Source: Halieaceae bacterium UBA4452 (GTDB taxonomy: Bacteria > Pseudomonadota > Gammaproteobacteria > Pseudomonadales > Halieaceae). Taken from it: a stretch of DNA of 15,190 nucleotides. Below are positions 7,800 through 14,734 of the stretch, piece by piece. The stretch covers positions 7,170 through 22,359 of the forward strand of contig DGPA01000034.1 in the NCBI GenBank assembly GCA_002389505.1, written 5' to 3'. The position numbers and the translations under genes are program-made. The notes under the pieces are model-generated. The model worked only from the letters and a program-made list of their open reading frames with translations, did not search any database and had not been told where the DNA came from. Every line of letters starts with the position of its first letter. Position 1 is the first letter of the stretch.

Positions 7800-7978
7800 A
7801 TGTTTTATCACAGGAAATGCTTGGGAGTTCTTGTAAATCAGTTTAGTCTCTTAAAGTTGGCCATCTCGCTCTCCGCTATCCGATTAATCAGATGGCAGGC
7901 CCCATAGTATGACCCGTGAGACTAACGGTGGTTCCATTATGACCTGCCTCCTCTAGACAGCAATATAAAGAGCCCATA
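7800..7978. other. Leader region of the MFS gene
   Basis: No gene seen. It separates the SDR remnant from the MFS transporter and presumably holds the latter's promoter; I cannot pick a convincing -35/-10 pair. A weak ribosome-binding site, AAGAG (7968-7972), lies six bases before the MFS start. Confidence 0.35.
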
Positions 7979-9268
7979 ATGCCAATATTGAACCTCAATC
8001 CCACCTTAAGCAGGTACGCACAGCTTTCCTTCATCATTCTAGCTGCTGGCTCGATCTTCCCGCTGGTCTACCTGCGACAGAACTTCGAGGTAACGCTGGT
8101 CGAGGCATTGGGTATTACTGGGTCTGATCTGCGCGATTGCTATGCCATATTGGGGTTCATTTTTGTACTCACCTACCTACCCAGCGGCTGGCTCGCCGAT
8201 CGTGTTACGCCGCGTTTACTCATGGCATTCTCGCTGGTCGTCACCAGCTTGCTCGGCATTTGGTACGTCAGCTTTCCAGACCTATGGGCAGTCAAACTTA
8301 TTTTTATGGGCTGGGGTATATCAACCGGACTCACATTTTGGGCCGCTATGCTCAAAGCCGTTGCATTGATGGCAAAGCCCAACGAGCAAGGTCGTTTTTT
8401 TGGTTTGCTCGACGGTGGTCGCGGCTTAGTGGAGGCGCTGCTCGCCACCATTGCAGTCGCACTGTTTGCCTGGGCGATAGAGTCGCTCGGACAGTCGAAT
8501 GAGCTGGCGCTTAAAAAAGTTATTTGGATGTATATTATTTTTACCCTCTCACTCGCACCCGCAGTTTTGCTCTTTATCAACGACACGCGAACCAGCCAAG
8601 ATGAATTACCCGAAGACATGGTGCATCAAAACAGCACATTGCACGATCTGAAGACCCTAGCCAGTAAACCTGAAGTCTGGCTATCTAGCTTTTGTATTCT
8701 CACCGGCTATCAGCTGTTTTGGGCAACCTACAGTATTTCTGCGTATCTACAGACTTACTTTGGATTAACCGCTGTTGCCGTAGGTACGATAACCGTCGCA
8801 AAACTTTGGATGCGTCCAATTGGCGCGACACTCGCCGGTTATATTGGCGATATATTTGCCCGTGAATTGGTCATTGCGGCACTATTACTATGCTCGGCTG
8901 CCGCACTTTTGTTTATGTCACTGCTACCGATCGGTACATCCTCCGCCGTTTTACTGAGTGTGGTACTCGGCGTTGGTCTCCTGACCTATGGTGTACGTGG
9001 CATTTACTGGGCGTTACTAGAGAGCTGCGACATCGAAGACAGGACTAAGGGCCTCGCGTTAGGGTTGCTGTCTTTCTTGGGCTATAGCCCAGATTTTTAT
9101 CAGCCTTTGGTCAGTGCGCGTCTACTCGAATGGTTTCCGGGCAGATTAGGTTACGATATGTATTACTGGGGTGTATCAGGTATGGGTGTATTGGGTGCAA
9201 TCGCCGCAGTGGCACTTTACAGGCTCAGCAACCACAACCTACAGCCAACACAACGAATAGACAAATGA
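7979..9268 (+). CDS. Major facilitator superfamily transporter
   Basis: A 429-residue secondary transporter with about 12 membrane spans, a normal length for the family. The MFS signature loop between spans 2 and 3 is present as GWLADRVTPR (residues 70-79). A long hydrophilic loop near residues 205-230 (NDTRTSQDELPEDMVHQN) separates the two six-span halves. The segment NEQGRFFGLLDGGRGLVEAL after the fourth or fifth span resembles a YihN-like subgroup of MFS proteins of uncertain substrate, as I remember it. Substrate cannot be told from sequence. It is transcribed away from the copper operon and has no same-strand partner within 300 bases, apart from decayed sequence. The start at 7979 gives a normal N-terminus; its ribosome-binding site is weak. 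Confidence 0.88.
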   Translation: MPILNLNPTLSRYAQLSFIILAAGSIFPLVYLRQNFEVTLVEALGITGSDLRDCYAILGFIFVLTYLPSGWLADRVTPRLLMAFSLVVTSLLGIWYVSFPDLWAVKLIFMGWGISTGLTFWAAMLKAVALMAKPNEQGRFFGLLDGGRGLVEALLATIAVALFAWAIESLGQSNELALKKVIWMYIIFTLSLAPAVLLFINDTRTSQDELPEDMVHQNSTLHDLKTLASKPEVWLSSFCILTGYQLFWATYSISAYLQTYFGLTAVAVGTITVAKLWMRPIGATLAGYIGDIFARELVIAALLLCSAAALLFMSLLPIGTSSAVLLSVVLGVGLLTYGVRGIYWALLESCDIEDRTKGLALGLLSFLGYSPDFYQPLVSARLLEWFPGRLGYDMYYWGVSGMGVLGAIAAVALYRLSNHNLQPTQRIDK

Positions 9269-9328
9269 GGTTATCCCCGCCTAACAACCGCACGTCTCAA
9301 TCCATTATGAGGATACTGATCAAGCTAA

Positions 9329-9607
9329 CTTTTTGAAGCGAGGGAAATCCCACCGAAGCGGCTCAAACAACGGCACTGCTCCATTCTTCAAAGGCACTTG
9401 TGCTCAGATTGTGATAACACTGAGCTCAAATTGAAACGATCATAGAGCCAGACGGCGTAGCTGATAGTGTCCGACGGCAATCAGTGTCGATGGTATGTGT
9501 TCATTCAGCAATTTTACCCACCCGCCCGACTTCACTTGCCGGTGCCCTATAGCGTGGTGATCGCCGAGGTTGATATGAATCGGTCGACATTACCAGGCGT
9601 TTACGTC
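9329..9607 (+). pseudogene. Decayed DUF35 (Zn-ribbon plus OB-fold) protein
   Basis: One frame, read through two stops, gives a recognisable DUF35-like layout. The Zn-ribbon part reads FEAREIPPKRLKQRHCSILQ, then LCSDCDNTELK, which corresponds to the usual QRC-x-x-C...LCPxC-x-S-x-x-L-x-W. Stops at 9443-9445 and 9458-9460 follow, only 15 bases apart. The same frame then reads RWYVFIQQFYPPARLHLP and VPYSVVIAEVD, which fits the OB-fold pattern (VYSFTVVHRPFHPAF...VPYVVAVVELD). The ribbon has lost one of its four cysteines. Intact members have about 130-150 residues and usually partner a thiolase or acyl-CoA enzymes; none is here. The assignment is by pattern memory, strengthened by both parts being in the same frame and the right order. 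Confidence 0.45.
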
Positions 9608-9619
9608 AGGATCTTTGCC

Positions 9620-10393
9620 ATGAGGCTTTTGACATCCCCCAATGCTCATACTTGGCCAACCTTAGCCTGGTGCACCACCGCACTGGCCGGCGTTGCAGTC
9701 CCGGTTCTGTTTATGCTGGTGCTTTTGGTAGTATCCTCGCCTCTGGCTTTGGCAAGCGGCCCAATCTTCACCTTAGGTCTAATGGGCGTCGGTATCATTG
9801 CAGCTGCAACAGCTGGGCACTTCTGGATCGGCGGTGTTTTGGCATTGCTCAATGCAGCGTGTTTACTTGCGTTGGCACTCACGCTGGGCATGCCAGCACT
9901 GGCGCAGCCTATGTCAACCGCATTGGCCATGGTCATCGCCAGCGGTAGTTTCGCCGCACGAGGCGCTCTGTTTGCAAAAACTTTATCTAGCAGAGGATGG
10001 TTGATGGCGTCATTTGTCGTCGCGGGTGAGGCATCTGTTTTGCTCCTAGCCTCGGTTTTTCCTGGCGCGCTGCCGGAATGGTTTCTAGCGCTGCTACCTG
10101 CACAGTGGGCCAGCGTTGCAATCCAGACGGCGCTCACCGGGGCCGGCACATTTGCGGCACTGTCGGTCTTGATTGCGCTGGCTGGAACCGCGGCTACGAC
10201 TTTGCTGGCGGCCAGACTTTGGCTATACCGCTGGCCTTATTTACTCATGTTCACAGCTTGGCTGGGCCTATCGGCGCTGGTCTATTTCTGGTCTGCACCG
10301 ACGACGCTCAGTGGCGTTGAATGGCAGGACGATACTGCGCAGGCAGTTGCCGCACTTAGTGAGGTGCCACTCTTGCAGAGCGCGTTAGTGTAA
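9620..10393 (+). CDS. Hydrophobic membrane protein of unknown function
   Basis: I do not recognise this protein. From ATG 9620 it has 257 residues, rich in Ala and Leu, with about seven hydrophobic segments (near residues 18-40, 46-64, 68-90, 97-114, 126-146, 165-200 and 205-226) and a short polar C-terminal tail. The frame is open further upstream (GTG 9467, ATG 9575), but that part matches the decayed DUF35 sequence. ATG 9620 has an AGGA (9608-9611) eight bases before it; ATG 9575 also has a GAGG five bases before it, so a 272-residue form cannot be excluded. It stands alone on this strand; downstream is GC-rich spacer and then genes on the opposite strand. Confidence 0.6.
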   Translation: MRLLTSPNAHTWPTLAWCTTALAGVAVPVLFMLVLLVVSSPLALASGPIFTLGLMGVGIIAAATAGHFWIGGVLALLNAACLLALALTLGMPALAQPMSTALAMVIASGSFAARGALFAKTLSSRGWLMASFVVAGEASVLLLASVFPGALPEWFLALLPAQWASVAIQTALTGAGTFAALSVLIALAGTAATTLLAARLWLYRWPYLLMFTAWLGLSALVYFWSAPTTLSGVEWQDDTAQAVAALSEVPLLQSALV

Positions 10394-10427
10394 ACTGCCG
10401 CCCGCCCCCGGGGCCATACTAATAACC

Positions 10428-10901
10428 TCACCCACTAGCGAGCAGATAAACAGTAGCGCAACGACTGGCAGCGTGCGATTGCTGTTCTAATGGGGATGTG
10501 TAGCGTTTTAGAACCCGGGCAAGACAGGCGTCGGCGAGCCTTCGAGCGGTGGCATAGTCCAAGGCCATCAAGTGGGCTCCCCAGATCTGTTGTTCCATTA
10601 ACGGTGTGTGCCCGAGGCTACAACCTCCATCCACGATCAGCGCCTGCCCAGTAATGTAGCAGCTCTCATCAGCGGCTAGACAGTGGAATAGCGCGGCCTG
10701 CTCGTCGGCTTCGGCATGGCGGCCCAGAGCGGTCGCCACACGACAGATTTCAGCCACTGCACGTTTTGCGTCATCGGAAGCGAGGAGGTGAAAGACCGCC
10801 GCCTGTTCTTCCAATGCCCCCGATGCCCTACCTGCAGAAGCCAAGCCGAGCATGATCTGGTCATTCACAGCAGTGGTCTCGGAAAGATTATTCGCCGCCA
10901 C
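10428..10901 (-). pseudogene. Broken short-chain dehydrogenase C-terminus
   Basis: A 157-codon frame starting at a GTG without a clear ribosome-binding site. Its middle reads GRHAEADEQAALFHCLAADE then SCYITGQALIVDGGCSLG, the standard SDR C-terminal motif (GRxGxPEExAxxxxFLASDxxxYITGQxLxVDGG). The Rossmann glycine motif and the catalytic YxxxK are missing, so it cannot be a working SDR. An upstream stretch, GRASGALEEQAAVFHLLASD, looks like a second diverged copy of the same motif, and the last third (from about residue 100) is not SDR-like. It follows the lysE-like gene by 35 bases on the same strand, so it could be co-transcribed. A small functional protein with a new role is possible but less likely than a relic. 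Confidence 0.5.
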
Positions 10902-10936
10902 CCGAAGATGACTAAAACTATGCGTTCAACAATCGT

Positions 10937-11566
10937 TTATCCGCCAAGCCAGCCGCCAGCCTCGGCCATTCCAAGCGCCAGCGCAAACATCACCAGCGCA
11001 ATCAGCGTATCCAGAACACGCCAGGCATTTGGCCGCTGCATGATTGGGGCCAGCAAGCTTGCCCCGTACCCGAGCAAGAAAAAGAACGCGAAGCTTGCCG
11101 TGGCCGCACCGGCGCCATAGGCCCATTTTGACAGGCCGTGAAACGACAGGGACACCGCGCCGATCAGCACAACGGTGTCAAGATAAACATGTGGATTGCC
11201 AAAGGTCAGCATCGCCGCTGTCGTCAGCACCGCCGTGACAGTGCTGACCGCTGGCGCATCCGTGTTGATCGCACCGCTGGCGCGGATAGCACTGCTAAGC
11301 CGCATCACCCCGTAACCGGCAAGCCACAGAGCCGCCAGCCCGAAGAGCACAGAGAGGTATTGGCTGACCGCGTCCGCGATCAACAGCGACAATCCTGCGA
11401 CACCAGCCAAGATTAAGATCATGTCGGCACTGGCGCAGAACAACACCACAAGAAGCACATGCTGGCGAAGCAGGCCCTGCCTCAAAACAAAGGCATTCTG
11501 GGCACCAATTGCGAGGATCAATGATAAACCAAGGGCAAACCCGGTCCCATAGGCAGACAACAGCAT
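10937..11566 (-). CDS. LysE/ArgO-family amino-acid exporter
   Basis: An inner-membrane exporter of basic amino acids (lysine/arginine in characterised relatives). The family motifs are clear: LGLSLILAIGAQNAFVLRQG near the N-terminus and TFGNPHVYLDTVVLIG at residues 123-138 (numbered from the GTG at 11572), with six hydrophobic segments and a length of about 210 residues as in ArgO/LysE. The frame can start at GTG 11572 or ATG 11566; the ATG has a purine-rich AGAGAG a few bases before it and is preferred. ArgO/LysE genes often sit opposite a LysR-type regulator (argP/lysG); here the divergent neighbour is instead a VOC protein, so the regulator is absent. Whether lysine, arginine or another substrate is exported cannot be told. 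Confidence 0.88.
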   Translation of the reverse strand: MLLSAYGTGFALGLSLILAIGAQNAFVLRQGLLRQHVLLVVLFCASADMILILAGVAGLSLLIADAVSQYLSVLFGLAALWLAGYGVMRLSSAIRASGAINTDAPAVSTVTAVLTTAAMLTFGNPHVYLDTVVLIGAVSLSFHGLSKWAYGAGAATASFAFFFLLGYGASLLAPIMQRPNAWRVLDTLIALVMFALALGMAEAGGWLGG

Positions 11567-11806
11567 ATTCACTCTCTATTTTCTGAACACTCTATCTCTA
11601 ATCAACGGTCTATACTCATCACGATGAATTAGACGCAAGTGATGAAAGCATACCCGCAAACATCCAACGGTACCTCCAAGCCGCAGGACATACCCGCTTT
11701 CACTCTATGTCACGTTTGGCTCACAGTGCTATCGCCGGGACAATGCTTGTCCGCGCTTGTGCGTTTTATATGGTTCAATGAGGTTTTCAAACAGAACGTT
11801 CAACAT

Positions 11807-12148
11807 ATGACAAACAAACACATCAATTACGTAGAGTTTAAAGCCAATGACCTTGGTGAAATAAAACGATTTTACCACCAAGCCTTTGGATGGCATTTTA
11901 CAGACTATGGCCCCACCTACGTCTCATTTTCGGACAGCGGACTTGTCGGCGGTTTTGAAAAGTCAGACGAACGCATCGTGAATGGTGCGCTAGTGATTTT
12001 GTATTGTGATCGACTTGAAAGTATGCAAGATCAAGTGGTCGAGGCAGGCGGTAAAATCGCCAAAGAGATTTTTTCTTTCCCGGGTGGCCGACGATTTCAT
12101 TTCATTGATCCAGCAGGAAATGAACTGGCGATGTGGTCTGATAAATGA
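11807..12148 (+). CDS. Glyoxalase/bleomycin-resistance (VOC) family protein
   Basis: A small cytosolic protein of 113 residues, typical for single-domain VOC proteins. It starts INYVEFKANDLGEIKRFYHQAFGW, the usual first beta-alpha unit, and ends FHFIDPAGNELAMWSDK, the usual last strand (F-x-DPxGN-x-[FL]-x-[LM]W). Possible metal ligands are H5, E10, H98 and E106, but these are placed by analogy only. Members act on varied small molecules (glyoxalase, dioxygenase, antibiotic binding); no specific role can be given. The frame is open from ATG 11639, but the extra 56 residues look unlike the family, so I start at 11807. The ribosome-binding site is weak for either. Between the lysE-like start and this gene (11573-11806) I see no other gene. 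Confidence 0.85.
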   Translation: MTNKHINYVEFKANDLGEIKRFYHQAFGWHFTDYGPTYVSFSDSGLVGGFEKSDERIVNGALVILYCDRLESMQDQVVEAGGKIAKEIFSFPGGRRFHFIDPAGNELAMWSDK

Positions 12149-12213
12149 CAAGGTAAAGTATAAGAGGTACTAGGGGATGTTATAAGAAAATGTTCTCCTG
12201 TGATCTCGTTGCT

Positions 12214-12228
12214 GAACCGAAAAGGTTC
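12214..12228 (+). terminator. Weak hairpin downstream of the VOC gene
   Basis: GAACC (12214-12218) and GGTTC (12224-12228) form a five-pair stem with a GAAAA loop, 66 bases after the VOC stop, followed by GCCATTTTG. The short stem and short T-run make it a weak terminator candidate. Confidence 0.3.
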
Positions 12229-12297
12229 GCCATTTTGTCGTATTTCTGCCCGGAATCGTGATTACCTGGGCGGCCCTGCACATCAATTGTGCTCTCT

Positions 12298-12328
12298 CCT
12301 CGCTCGGTGTCGGTGATCTGGAGCGAGG
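12298..12328. repeat. 8-bp perfect inverted repeat near the tRNA fragment
   Basis: CCTCGCTC (12298-12305) pairs perfectly with GAGCGAGG (12321-12328), with a 15-base loop. It lies 63 bases before the tRNA fragment. It has no T-run. It could be a leftover of the inserted element's end or an ordinary RNA structure. Confidence 0.45.
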
Positions 12329-12390
12329 TAGCCAGAAAAAGCGCTTACGTTTCTTGGTCTTAGAGGGCCTTGTTTTGCCTCGCCCCCATC

Positions 12391-12435
12391 CTCATAATCG
12401 ATGGGTCGTAGGTTCAAGTCCTACTGGGCCCACCA
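12391..12435 (+). other. 3' half of a tRNA (CAU anticodon), candidate att site
   Basis: From the anticodon loop onward the sequence is a perfect tRNA 3' half: loop CTCATAA with anticodon CAT (12391-12397), a 3' anticodon-stem strand TCGAT, a variable loop GGGTC, a five-pair T-stem GTAGG/CCTAC enclosing TTCAAGT (12408-12424), acceptor strand TGGGCCC (12425-12431), discriminator A and encoded CCA (12433-12435). The bases before it (CCCCCATC) cannot pair with the anticodon stem, and no D-arm or 5' acceptor strand (GGGCCCA) is found upstream. It therefore derives from an elongator tRNA-Met or tRNA-Ile2 gene but is not a working tRNA. Such displaced 3' halves are the usual trace of site-specific integration into a tRNA gene. 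Confidence 0.8.
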
Positions 12436-12585
12436 TATTCGCGGGTATTTATAGATTGACCTCGCGTTAGCGTGACAATCGTGGGTCGTATCTTACAGAC
12501 GGGAGTCGGTGAGTGTGGCCCACTGTGCGCACATAGGCCCCGTCTGCCAAACCGTCAGCACATCCGCTTTGGAATCAGCCAGACC

Positions 12586-13446
12586 ATGAAACAGAGCACC
12601 CGTTTTCCAGTTCTGCTTGCGGCTCTTGGCGTGCTACTTTTTTCACTGCTGGATGCTTTGATGAAAGCGCAAGCGTTGGCCATGGGCACCTACAGCGCCA
12701 TGTTTTGGCGTATGGCATTTGGCGTACTGTTCGCTGTACTGCTGTTTTCTCCAAGCCGGGTGAGGCCTATTTCCGGGCAGGACCTAAAAATTCATATGCT
12801 GCGAGCAACAGTCACTACCCTAATGACCTATCTGTTGTTTTTCAGTCTCACGCGCATTCCGCTGGCCCAAGCCATTGGTCTGTTTTTTATCGCGCCCATC
12901 GTCGCCCTTTTCCTAGCAGCGCCCCTGCTAGGGGAGCGTGTCCATAGCAAGGCCAAAATAGCGGCAGGCTTGGGATTTATGGGGGTCGCTGTAGTGGTGG
13001 GTGGCGAGTTGCTGAGCCTCGATGCAGGCGGCGATATCCTGGGCTTGTCAGCGATTATTTTATCTGCGGTGCTATACAGTCTTTATCTCGTTCTACAAAG
13101 AAAACATGCGCTGATGGCTCGGCCCATGGAAATCATCTTCTACCAAAATATTATGGTGTTCGCGATACTACTACTCGGGGCGCCTTTCTTTGTCTCTCTA
13201 CCTGCCAATGCCACGCAATGGGGCAGTGCAGCCTTGGCGGCGGCTTTTTCTGTGGGGTCCCTGGCATTGATGACAATGGCGTACCGGCGCGCCGAAGCAC
13301 AGAAGCTGATATCCATTGAATACACTGCTTTTATTTGGGCCGCACTATTGGGTTGGTGGTTTTTTGCCGAAGGTCTTACGGTACAAACCCTGCTAGGCAC
13401 CGGATTGATCGTCGCAGGCTGCCTGGCGAGCCTGCGCAGAAGTTAA
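12586..13446 (+). CDS. EamA-family (drug/metabolite transporter) permease
   Basis: An inner-membrane permease of 286 residues with about ten membrane spans in two EamA repeats (about residues 8-135 and 145-283), the standard size. Typical features are the first span LLAALGVLLFSLLDALMKAQ, the SAMFWRMAFG motif, the end of the first repeat with IPLAQAIGLFFIAPIVALFL and GERVHSKAK, and the second with AEAQKLISIEYTAFIWAALL followed by GWWFFAEGLT. The substrate is unknown; relatives export metabolites or amino acids. The frame is open upstream to 12472, but those 38 residues are not family-like and arise from the non-coding stretch after the tRNA fragment, so ATG 12586 is chosen. It is the first intact gene right of the tRNA fragment. 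Confidence 0.87.
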   Translation: MKQSTRFPVLLAALGVLLFSLLDALMKAQALAMGTYSAMFWRMAFGVLFAVLLFSPSRVRPISGQDLKIHMLRATVTTLMTYLLFFSLTRIPLAQAIGLFFIAPIVALFLAAPLLGERVHSKAKIAAGLGFMGVAVVVGGELLSLDAGGDILGLSAIILSAVLYSLYLVLQRKHALMARPMEIIFYQNIMVFAILLLGAPFFVSLPANATQWGSAALAAAFSVGSLALMTMAYRRAEAQKLISIEYTAFIWAALLGWWFFAEGLTVQTLLGTGLIVAGCLASLRRS

Positions 13447-13511
13447 TGCGCTGTTAGCGGGCAGCCAATCGCCTTAGGCTTTATCACCAGCGGGCATAGC
13501 CGGGTTAACAA

Positions 13512-13530
13512 CCATACCTACTGAGTATGG
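13512..13530. terminator. Hairpin between convergent genes
   Basis: CCATAC (13512-13517) and GTATGG (13525-13530) form a perfect six-pair stem with a seven-base loop. It lies 65 bases after the permease stop and overlaps the stop codon of the minus-strand reductase. There is no strong T-run on either side, so a bidirectional terminator is only a possibility. Confidence 0.3.
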
Positions 13531-14642
13531 GGCCTTAGTGACTCAAGGTTTGGCACTATGAGCACCTTGCCGTTTCTGCCGCCCTGCGCCGCGCGTGTAA
13601 CCGCCGCTTTGATGTCACCAACGGCGAAGCGCGAGTCAATATCGGCCTTTAGAACACCCGCTGCAATAAGAGGAATGATTTTTCCAAACACTGCCTGCTT
13701 TTCTTCTAACGTTGCAGTCTCATACCATTTTTGGAGCCAAAAACCACGATTGCGGATATCCTTAAAAATGGTCATTCCGGTATTTAATGTCGCTGGCTTT
13801 CCCGAAAGCATTCCATAAGCCACTATGGTTCCACCGTAACCTAAACTATTGGTGAGTCTGGTGTAAGTGTCACCTCCTACAGCGTCGAGAGCCAGGGCAA
13901 CAGGCTCGTTGCCAGTGGCTCGAGTAATCTGCTCGGCTAAATCTGGACCGTCAATTAATACAACATCGGCGCCCTTGGCCATTAGCTCTTCGGCGAGTCC
14001 CTCACGGCGAACCACATTCACCGTTTTGATGCCGCGTTGCTTAGCGAGCTGAATGACATAACCACCAACAGCCGAGTTTGCAGCGCTTTGCACAATCCAC
14101 TGACCCTCATCAAGATCCACAAAGGTCGTCAGCATTAGCAGTGCAGTGATCGGATTAACCGCTGACATACCCAGCTGCTCAATGACCTCAGGCCCTAAGC
14201 CATCCATATTGGGTAGAGGAAGAAACCCTGCTTCCTGGGCCACGACCTCATCCCTCCAGGTGCCCCCGCCTAAAATAAGAACTAACTGACCAACCTGTAA
14301 ATAGCTCGTCTCAGCCGTTACTTCGACAACACGACCTACCCCTTCACTACCCGGCTTGGCAGGTAAAACCGCTTCTACTCCGTATTGACCGGCAATCTGT
14401 AACAGATTTGACGGGTTAATCGGGGCCGCTAAAACGCTGACTCTGACTTCGCCGCTTTTTAGCACTTGAGGTGCTTCTTCCTTAACGTAAAGTACGTCAG
14501 CCGGGTTGCCTATCTGGTTGAACTCGGTGTATTTCAGCATGCCTGAAGCAGCGCCGCTAGGGTCGCTATGGCCATCTGCATAAGATGAGGCCGCAGAACC
14601 CAAACCCATCGCCAGCGTTATCATTATTGAAAAATACTTCAT
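13518..14642 (-). CDS. MECR-like enoyl reductase/quinone oxidoreductase with signal peptide
   Basis: A zinc-independent medium-chain dehydrogenase/reductase of the trans-2-enoyl-CoA reductase (MECR/ETR1) type, expected to reduce an enoyl thioester or quinone with NAD(P)H. After residue 35 it follows the family: MLKYTEFNQIGNPADVL, APINPSNLLQIAGQYG with Y87 matching the catalytic tyrosine, PGSEGVGRVVEV, and the cofactor motif QSAANSAVGGYVIQLAKQRG (185-204), then ALDAVGG and GGTIVAYGMLSG. It contains no cysteine, so neither catalytic nor structural zinc is possible. Oddly, residues 1-22 look like a Sec signal peptide (K2, hydrophobic FSIMITLAMGLGSA, cleavage after SYA). The ATG at 14642 overlaps the stop of a leader ORF (ATGA) and has no good ribosome-binding site of its own. 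An internal ATG at 14540 would give a cytosolic form of normal length, but it has no ribosome-binding site either. Confidence 0.85.
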   Translation of the reverse strand: MKYFSIMITLAMGLGSAASSYADGHSDPSGAASGMLKYTEFNQIGNPADVLYVKEEAPQVLKSGEVRVSVLAAPINPSNLLQIAGQYGVEAVLPAKPGSEGVGRVVEVTAETSYLQVGQLVLILGGGTWRDEVVAQEAGFLPLPNMDGLGPEVIEQLGMSAVNPITALLMLTTFVDLDEGQWIVQSAANSAVGGYVIQLAKQRGIKTVNVVRREGLAEELMAKGADVVLIDGPDLAEQITRATGNEPVALALDAVGGDTYTRLTNSLGYGGTIVAYGMLSGKPATLNTGMTIFKDIRNRGFWLQKWYETATLEEKQAVFGKIIPLIAAGVLKADIDSRFAVGDIKAAVTRAAQGGRNGKVLIVPNLESLRPHTQ

Positions 14643-14698
14643 AGTGTTAGTCCATTGGGTGTTTTACATTGTTTGGCTTTCCCGCCGTTAAATGACAC
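14639..14698 (-). CDS. 19-codon leader ORF coupled to the reductase
   Basis: A very strong ribosome-binding site, AGGAGG (14712-14707), lies eight bases before a GTG at 14698-14696. The frame reads MSFNGGKAKQCKTPNGLTL and its TGA overlaps the reductase ATG as ATGA. The best ribosome-binding site in this stretch thus serves the small ORF and not the reductase, whose start has only a poor one. This is the layout of translational coupling. The peptide itself shows no known motif and no run of one amino acid as in attenuation leaders. It may be only a ribosome landing site; coding status of so short a frame is uncertain. Confidence 0.45.
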   Translation of the reverse strand: MSFNGGKAKQCKTPNGLTL

Positions 14699-14734
14699 GG
14701 TGGATTCCTCCTCTCGCATGGGTCCATCACCTAC

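Larger units (their letters stand above)
12149..12585. other. 437-base non-coding stretch with tRNA fragment and hairpins
   Basis: No protein gene is supported. It holds two inverted repeats (12214-12228 and 12298-12328) and the 3' half of a tRNA gene (12391-12435). The frames that stay open across it read through the tRNA fragment and have no family resemblance. Confidence 0.5.

Noticed and set aside
8173..8619. Open frame of 148 codons opposite the MFS gene
   Set aside because: Antisense shadow of a well-supported transporter, with no family resemblance or ribosome-binding site.
9402..9425. Inverted repeat GCTCAG/CTGAGC as a terminator for the MFS gene
   Set aside because: Six pairs with a 12-base loop, no T-run, and it lies inside the DUF35 remnant more than 130 bases after the MFS stop.
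9467..9619. Longer start for the membrane protein at 9620
   Set aside because: The extra residues match the decayed DUF35 OB-fold part and not a membrane-protein N-terminus, and ATG 9620 has its own ribosome-binding site.
9646..10149. Open minus-strand frame of 167 codons opposite the orphan membrane protein
   Set aside because: Its Ala/Pro/Thr-rich composition is the mirror of an Ala/Gly-rich hydrophobic gene; no start signal was seen, and the plus-strand frame has a credible membrane topology.
11639..11806. 56-residue N-terminal extension of the VOC protein
   Set aside because: VOC proteins begin at the beta-strand found right after 11807; the extension has no family resemblance.
12391..12435. 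Calling a functional tRNA
   Set aside because: No D-arm, no 5' acceptor strand, and the upstream bases do not pair with the anticodon stem.
12258..12585. Frames reading through the tRNA fragment and into the EamA gene
   Set aside because: They translate non-coding DNA, including the tRNA 3' half, and have no homology-like features; the EamA fold starts at 12586.
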